Shown here in pieces: positions 59,614 to 64,000 of a stretch of DNA of 64,000 nucleotides. Source of the DNA: Archangium violaceum (GTDB lineage: Bacteria; Myxococcota; Myxococcia; Myxococcales; Myxococcaceae); contig NZ_CP069338.1 of NCBI RefSeq assembly GCF_016859125.1, positions 5,085,501 through 5,149,500 of the forward strand, read 5' to 3'. Position numbers and translations under genes: made by a program. Position 1 is the stretch's first letter. Every line of letters starts with the position of its first letter. The notes beneath the pieces were generated by a model that was given only the letters and a program-made list of their open reading frames with translations, had not been told where the DNA came from and did no database searches.

Positions 59614-61512
59614 TTATACCCGGTAGCTGCGCGCCACCTGCTCCATTTGCGAGGCCACCTCCCGCAGCGCCTCGGTGACGCGCTGGGACGCCTGGAGTCC
59701 CACCATGGTGTCGTGCATCATGGTGGACAGATCCGTCATGGCGTTGAAGATCTCCTCGATGCCCGCGTTCTGCTGACTCACGGCGCTGGCGATCTGCCTC
59801 ACCGCGTTCATGTTGTCCTGAACGATGCTGCTCAGGGCGCGGATGCTGTCGGCGCTGGTGCGCGCCTGGGCCATGCCCGCCTCCATCCGTGCCTGTCCCT
59901 GCTCGCTGAGCTCCACCGTCCGGAGGATGGCCTCGGTGATGTCCTCGAGCAGGGTGCCCACCTGGGCGGTGGACTGGATGGACTGGTTGGCCAGGGTGCG
60001 GATCTCCTTGGCCACGATGGCGAAGCCCTTGCCGTGCTCGCCGGAGCGCACCGCCTCGATGGCGGCGTTGAGCGCCAGCATGTTGGAGCGGTCCGCCAGC
60101 CCCTTCACCGTCAGGGTGATGCCGCCGATGCGCTGGGCGCGCTCGTTGAGCCGGCCGATCTGCCCGGCCATGTCGTCCACCTGCTCGCGCAGCGTCTGGA
60201 AGCCGTTCATGCTCTCGGTGAGCGCGAGCGCGCCGCCCTGGCCCAGCTCCTCGGCCCGCGAGGCCACCTGGAGCACCGCGCCGGCCCGCTCGGCGGCCAC
60301 CATCGACGTCTGTTTGATTTCCTGCGCCGTCACCTGCGTCTGCTGCAGCGCCGCGGCCTGGCGGGTGATGTTGCTCTCCTGCTGCTCGGCGGCGCGCGTG
60401 AGCTCGGCCACGGTGTCGGTGAGCACCCGCGTGCCGCGCTGCAGGCTCTCGGTCGTCTCGCGCAGGTTGCCCACCATCTGGAGGAAGGACTCGGCCAGCT
60501 CGCCCACCTCGTCCCTGGTGCGCACGTCGAACTTCTGGGTGAGGTCTCCCTCCTGCACGATGCGGCGCACCGCCTGGTTGAGCCGGGTGATGGGCTGGGT
60601 GATGCCGCGCGAGAGCAGGAAGGCGGCCAGGGCCGCCAGCGCCACCACGCCCATCACCGCCGCCACGGTGCCGGTACGCAGCTTGTGGAGCGTGGCGTAG
60701 ACCTCTTCCGGATCCGACAGCGCCACGAAGCGCCAGCCGTCTCCCACGTCCTTGATTTCCTCTCCGTTGAGCGCCTCGACGGCCACGGCGTTGGGGATGT
60801 TCCACGCGTCCTGGCCCCGCGAGTCGAAGAGCAGGGTGCCCGAGGCGGTGCGCACCTCCAGGGCGAAGCTCTCGTTCTTGCGCCCGCGGGCGCGCTCCAG
60901 CGCGGCCTTCACCACCTCGCCCACCTGGCCCCAGTCATATGCCGCCAGCAGCACGCCCAGCCGCCGCCCGCCCCGCGACTCCATCACCGGCGCCGCCAGG
61001 TGCAGCACCCGCATGCCGAAGACCGGATCCTCCTCGGTGAGCGTCTCGCTGGTGAAGCGCCCCTGCTGGGCCGCCTTGAACCAGGGGGAGTGACGCACCG
61101 CCTCGTCCTGGCCCAGGAAGGAGTCCCTCAGCGCGGGCGTGCTGGCGGAGACGGCCCGGCCCGACTCGTCGAAGAGCACCAGCCCCGTGAAGGTGGTGTA
61201 GCGCAGCTGCAGCCGCGAGAGCACCGCGTCTCCCTGCTCGTAGCTCCCCGTGAGCAGCGCCTCGCGCAGCAGCATGTCCTCGGCCCAGCTGCGCACGCTC
61301 GTCTCGCGCTCCACCAGCGAGGCCTCCACCAGGTCCTTCAGGCCCTGGGCCTCGATGCGGAGCATCTCGTGCACCTGCTCCTGCATCATCTGCTGGGTGG
61401 TGCTCGAGCCCACCCAGGTGGAGAGGAGCAGCGGAGCGATGGCCAGCAGGGTGACGTACAGCGTCAGGCGGCCACGCAGCTTGAGGGTTCCGCCGATCAG
61501 GGAAGGTCTCAT
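59614..61512 (-). CDS. methyl-accepting chemotaxis protein
   Basis: A 632-residue chemoreceptor. TM1 (LTLYVTLLAIAPLLLSTWV), a periplasmic double-Cache-like sensor (~40-285; FTGLVLFDESGRAVSASTP, VFGMRVLHLAAPVMES), TM2 (TGTVAAVMGVVALAALAAFLL), HAMP (RGITQPITRLNQAVRRIVQEGDLTQKFDV) and the signalling domain follow in order. The hairpin tip reads RSNMLALNAAIEAVRSGEHGKGFAIVAKEIRTLA, close to the consensus with a few substitutions. No cheW/cheA genes are nearby, so it acts with a remote pathway. Confidence 0.9.
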   Translation of the reverse strand: MRPSLIGGTLKLRGRLTLYVTLLAIAPLLLSTWVGSSTTQQMMQEQVHEMLRIEAQGLKDLVEASLVERETSVRSWAEDMLLREALLTGSYEQGDAVLSRLQLRYTTFTGLVLFDESGRAVSASTPALRDSFLGQDEAVRHSPWFKAAQQGRFTSETLTEEDPVFGMRVLHLAAPVMESRGGRRLGVLLAAYDWGQVGEVVKAALERARGRKNESFALEVRTASGTLLFDSRGQDAWNIPNAVAVEALNGEEIKDVGDGWRFVALSDPEEVYATLHKLRTGTVAAVMGVVALAALAAFLLSRGITQPITRLNQAVRRIVQEGDLTQKFDVRTRDEVGELAESFLQMVGNLRETTESLQRGTRVLTDTVAELTRAAEQQESNITRQAAALQQTQVTAQEIKQTSMVAAERAGAVLQVASRAEELGQGGALALTESMNGFQTLREQVDDMAGQIGRLNERAQRIGGITLTVKGLADRSNMLALNAAIEAVRSGEHGKGFAIVAKEIRTLANQSIQSTAQVGTLLEDITEAILRTVELSEQGQARMEAGMAQARTSADSIRALSSIVQDNMNAVRQIASAVSQQNAGIEEIFNAMTDLSTMMHDTMVGLQASQRVTEALREVASQMEQVARSYRV

Positions 61513-61685
61513 GAATCCGTTACGTCCGCCCGAGGGCGCCGCGGGAGGGGACTGGAGTGTCCCCCACCTGACGCAGCTCCCACCTGTACCACGGAGCGTG
61601 TCCGACGAAAGCGGTCACGTCTCCAGGTGAGCACAGGTGGGAGTCAGGACTACCGCGTGCGAGCCTCGCCCGCCTGCTTCCCTAC

Positions 61686-62120
61686 CTAGGAGAGCGGGAT
61701 GCGCTCGGGCAGCTCGCGCTCGGGCACGTTCACGTAGTCGGCCCGCATGTCCAGCATGAGCCGCTGGTGCACGCGTGAGCTGATGAGCTTGCGCAACAGG
61801 CCGAGGAAGCCCGGCGGGGCGGCGATCACCAGCCTGTCGTAGGCATGGTCGTTGAGGCCCCGCTCCAGCCGCGCGGAGAGCTCGCGGGCGAAGCGATCAT
61901 GCTCCAGCTGCTGGCGCGCATCGGGCTGATTCTCCGGTTGGGGTTTGTGCAGGGAGCCCGCGTTGGGGTTGTCCGGCTGGTTGAGGAGCTGCCGGGACAT
62001 GGCGCGGCTCTCCTCGTGAAGGAACTCCTCGCGCAACTCCCACCTCTCGGCCCGCTCATCCGTCGCGAAGAGCTTGGCCCGGCTCCCATTGGCCACCAAT
62101 ATCCACAGCGCGTCCGCCAT
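61686..62120 (-). CDS. host-attachment-family (baeRF-like) protein
   Basis: A 144-residue protein of the Host_attach (PF10116) type: WILVANGSRAKLFATDERAERWELREEFLHEESR, a polar middle with HKPQPENQPDARQQLEHDRFARELSARLERGL, and DRLVIAAPPGFLGLLRKLISSRVHQRL. The fold resembles archaeal release factor domains, and the naming after plant attachment is historical. GGAGGA seven bases upstream fixes the start. Confidence 0.85.
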   Translation of the reverse strand: MADALWILVANGSRAKLFATDERAERWELREEFLHEESRAMSRQLLNQPDNPNAGSLHKPQPENQPDARQQLEHDRFARELSARLERGLNDHAYDRLVIAAPPGFLGLLRKLISSRVHQRLMLDMRADYVNVPERELPERIPLS

Positions 62121-62314
62121 CGTTCATCCTCCTGCCCTTGAGGTGCGGACCCCCACCGGTCCCGGCAAGCTTCCTTCCCCTGGGCGGCCGTCGCTGGCGC
62201 GCCGGGCGGGCGGGCGCCGGGGCACCTTCCCTGGAGCCGGGGGCCTGGCGTATGCCCGGGTTGCGGCCGGGGATGCACCCCGGTGGTGAAGCTTTCGGTG
62301 GGAGGCCAAGGACG

Positions 62315-63478
62315 ATGCGCGAGATGGGTGAAGCGGCGGCCAGCTGGCTGGTGGGCAGGCTGGGGGAGATGGAGGAGGCGCTCGCCGCGCTGGTGGAGGT
62401 GAACTCCTGGACGGAGAACGCGGAGGGCGGCCGCAGGGTCGGCGCCCTGCTGCGCGAGCAGCTCGCCATGCCCGGCCTCCAGGCCGAGGTGGTGCCGAGC
62501 AAGCGGTACGCGGACCACCTCGTCTTCCGCTCGGAAGGGAAGGCCGGGCTCGAGCCGGTGGCGCTGGTGGGCCACCTGGACACGGTGTTTCCCCCGGGCA
62601 GGTTCGAGGGCTACCGGCGCGACGGGGCGCTGCGGCGCGGCCCGGGCGTGCTGGACATGAAGGGGGGGCTCGTCGTCATCACCTGGGCCCTCAAGGCGCT
62701 CGCGGCCTCGGGTGGGTTGGAGCGGCTGCCCCCGCTGCGCCTGGTGGTGGTGTCGGACGAGGAGGTGGGCTCGCCCGAGGGCGCCGACATCATCCGCCGG
62801 GCCATCGCCGGAGCGGGCGCCTGTCTCGTCTTCGAGTCTGGCCGGGCCGGGGACGCCATCATCACCCGGCGCAAGGGCACCGGCATGGCCACGGCGGTGG
62901 CGCATGGAAAGGCCGCCCACGCGGGCAATGCCCACCAGGAGGGGGCCAATGCGCTCTGGGCGCTCGCTCGCTTCGTGGACCGGGTGCAGCAGTTCACCGA
63001 CTACCCGCGCGGTATCACCGTCAACGTGGGCAAGGTGATGGGAGGGCAGGGGAAGAACACCGTGCCGGACCACGGGGTGGCGGAGGTGGATCTGCGCTTC
63101 TGCACCCGCGCGGACGGCGAGGAACTGGTGCGGCGCTTCCGCCAGGCGGCCGAGGAGGCCGCGGCCGGCGTCCCCGGCACCCGCATCGAGGTGAGTGGAG
63201 GTGTGGCGCGCGAGCCCCTGGAGCGCACCGAGGCCTCCGCGGCGCTGATGGCGGCGTACGGTTCGTGCGCCCATGCCTCCGGGCTGGGTCACGGCGAGGC
63301 GGCGCTGGTGGGCGGGGGCTCGGATGCCAGCACCTCGTCCGCGATGGGGATTCCGTCCATCGACGGCCTGGGTCCCCGGGGCAAGGGCTTCCACACGGTG
63401 GAGGAGTTCATCGAGGTGGATACTTTGATCCCCAAGGCTCAAGCCCTGGTGCGCTACCTCGCCTCCCGAGCGGGATGA
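62315..63478 (+). CDS. M20-family metallopeptidase (glutamate carboxypeptidase-like)
   Basis: A 387-residue zinc peptidase without signal peptide. Metal ligands are seen in ALVGHLDTVFPPG (His, Asp), GPGVLDMKGG (Asp), the catalytic and ligand Glu in VVSDEEVGSPEG, and a late His in GKGFHTVEEF. The dimerisation domain includes VAHGKAAHAGNAHQEGANA. The nearest described relative is carboxypeptidase G2. GGGAGG and AAGGA lie upstream of the ATG at 62315. Confidence 0.88.
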   Translation: MREMGEAAASWLVGRLGEMEEALAALVEVNSWTENAEGGRRVGALLREQLAMPGLQAEVVPSKRYADHLVFRSEGKAGLEPVALVGHLDTVFPPGRFEGYRRDGALRRGPGVLDMKGGLVVITWALKALAASGGLERLPPLRLVVVSDEEVGSPEGADIIRRAIAGAGACLVFESGRAGDAIITRRKGTGMATAVAHGKAAHAGNAHQEGANALWALARFVDRVQQFTDYPRGITVNVGKVMGGQGKNTVPDHGVAEVDLRFCTRADGEELVRRFRQAAEEAAAGVPGTRIEVSGGVAREPLERTEASAALMAAYGSCAHASGLGHGEAALVGGGSDASTSSAMGIPSIDGLGPRGKGFHTVEEFIEVDTLIPKAQALVRYLASRAG

Positions 63479-63542
63479 CCCCCACGTGGAATGACCGCAG
63501 GAGTGCTCCGCAGCGGGCCCTGTTCAAGGTAGAACAGGGCCC

Positions 63543-64000
63543 ATGCGTACTCCCGTCGTGTGTGTGGCCGGCCTGCTCGCGCTCGCGCTGGCCGCTGGCC
63601 CGGCCAGAGCCCAGGGCGGTCTCGGGCTCGATCTCTCGGGTGATTCGAACACCCAGACCCCCCAGGAGCAGTCCCAGGACTCCAGCGAGGATGCCGCGCA
63701 GGACTCCGGCAACCTCGGCCTGGATTTGAGCGGAGGCAGCGCCGACGCGGACCTGCAGCCGCGCTTCGCGTTGGTGGGTCTCGAGACGCCCGAGCGCGCC
63801 GGTGCCGCGGTGGCGAAGCGGTGGGTGGGCTGGCTGCAGGCGCAGGCCCTCCGTTCCGGCCGTGTGGTGAGGGTCGCGGAGACGGCCGAGGTCCGGCAGC
63901 AGTTGGAGGCGGACTACGACTCCGCCCTGCGTTGCCAGGAGGCCTCGTGCTTGCGTGGGCCCGCGGACATGCTCGACGCGGACCTGCTCACCACGGCGCG
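63543..64000 (+). CDS. secreted protein, 3' end beyond the window
   Basis: The first ~152 codons of an exported protein: signal peptide MRTPVVCVAGLLALALAAGPARAQ, then a duplicated LGLDLSG motif (GGLGLDLSGDS and GNLGLDLSGGS) joined by a Gln/Ser/Asp-rich linker. A compact domain follows (FALVGLETPERAGAAVAKRWVGWLQ). It resembles the N-terminal unit found in many myxobacterial lipoproteins and TolB-N/CsgG-like proteins (RQQLEADYDSALRCQEASCL). The stop codon is not reached, so the class cannot be set. Confidence 0.75.
   Translation, partial: MRTPVVCVAGLLALALAAGPARAQGGLGLDLSGDSNTQTPQEQSQDSSEDAAQDSGNLGLDLSGGSADADLQPRFALVGLETPERAGAAVAKRWVGWLQAQALRSGRVVRVAETAEVRQQLEADYDSALRCQEASCLRGPADMLDADLLTTA

Noticed and set aside
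1-64000. CRISPR arrays, tRNA and rRNA genes
   Set aside because: No regularly spaced repeats, cloverleaf patterns or rRNA landmarks were noticed by eye. A dedicated scan was not possible.

Overview
The window is high-GC, densely packed DNA with the gene content of a myxobacterium, most likely in the Cystobacter/Archangium group. This placement is an inference from gene style, not from a marker gene. The signs are many lipoproteins and secreted hydrolases, a giant hybrid Ser/Thr-kinase/histidine-kinase protein, a sigma-54 activator, a GspE-N/pseudo-receiver protein and several families of lineage-specific hypotheticals. No rRNA, tRNA, CRISPR array or complete insertion sequence was seen.

Layout. 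Positions 1-12,900 hold a bacterial PH-domain protein, an LGFP-repeat muramoyl amidase, a Tat-exported beta-propeller protein, a DUF3500 lipoprotein coupled to a HupE/UreJ-like membrane protein, a GH5 glycosidase with a nested beta-sandwich, a subtilisin-like protease and a methyltransferase. Positions 13,100-14,200 hold a two-gene unit for an acidic protein and a cationic amphipathic protein, with its own promoter and a strong terminator. Positions 14,500-33,000 are mostly ordinary housekeeping or exported enzymes: a zinc carboxypeptidase-like protein, a sigma-54 activator divergent from a DUF1348 gene, a ZIP transporter, an erythromycin-esterase homologue, a cyclic-nucleotide-binding protein, an M28 peptidase, peptide deformylase, a second GH5-like lipoprotein and an Hsp70-like protein.

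Positions 32,459-40,480 centre on an intact 1766-residue kinase/AAA/GAF/histidine-kinase protein, flanked on both sides by broken relatives of the same family. Positions 40,480-43,900 are accessory: a gene-poor stretch with a 20-bp inverted repeat, then four unrecognised genes, the first apparently frameshifted at a TTT-T-stop site.

Positions 45,700-52,230 form the clearest accessory island. It is a five-gene type VI secretion effector cassette on the minus strand: DUF2169 protein, a pseudo-ketosynthase, a PAAR-like/DUF4150 protein with a possible deaminase-like C-terminus, an SMI1/KNR4 protein and a TIGR02270-type HEAT-like protein. Two direct copies of a ~135-bp repeat bracket it. One copy truncates a lipoprotein gene; next to the other lies a broken SMI1/KNR4 gene. 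No T6SS structural genes are present here.

Positions 52,240-64,000 return to backbone genes: two lipases, an S46 dipeptidyl-peptidase, OsmC, an adenylate-cyclase-domain protein, a GST, a HAD phosphatase behind a chemoreceptor, a host-attachment-family protein, an M20 peptidase, and a secreted protein cut by the window end.
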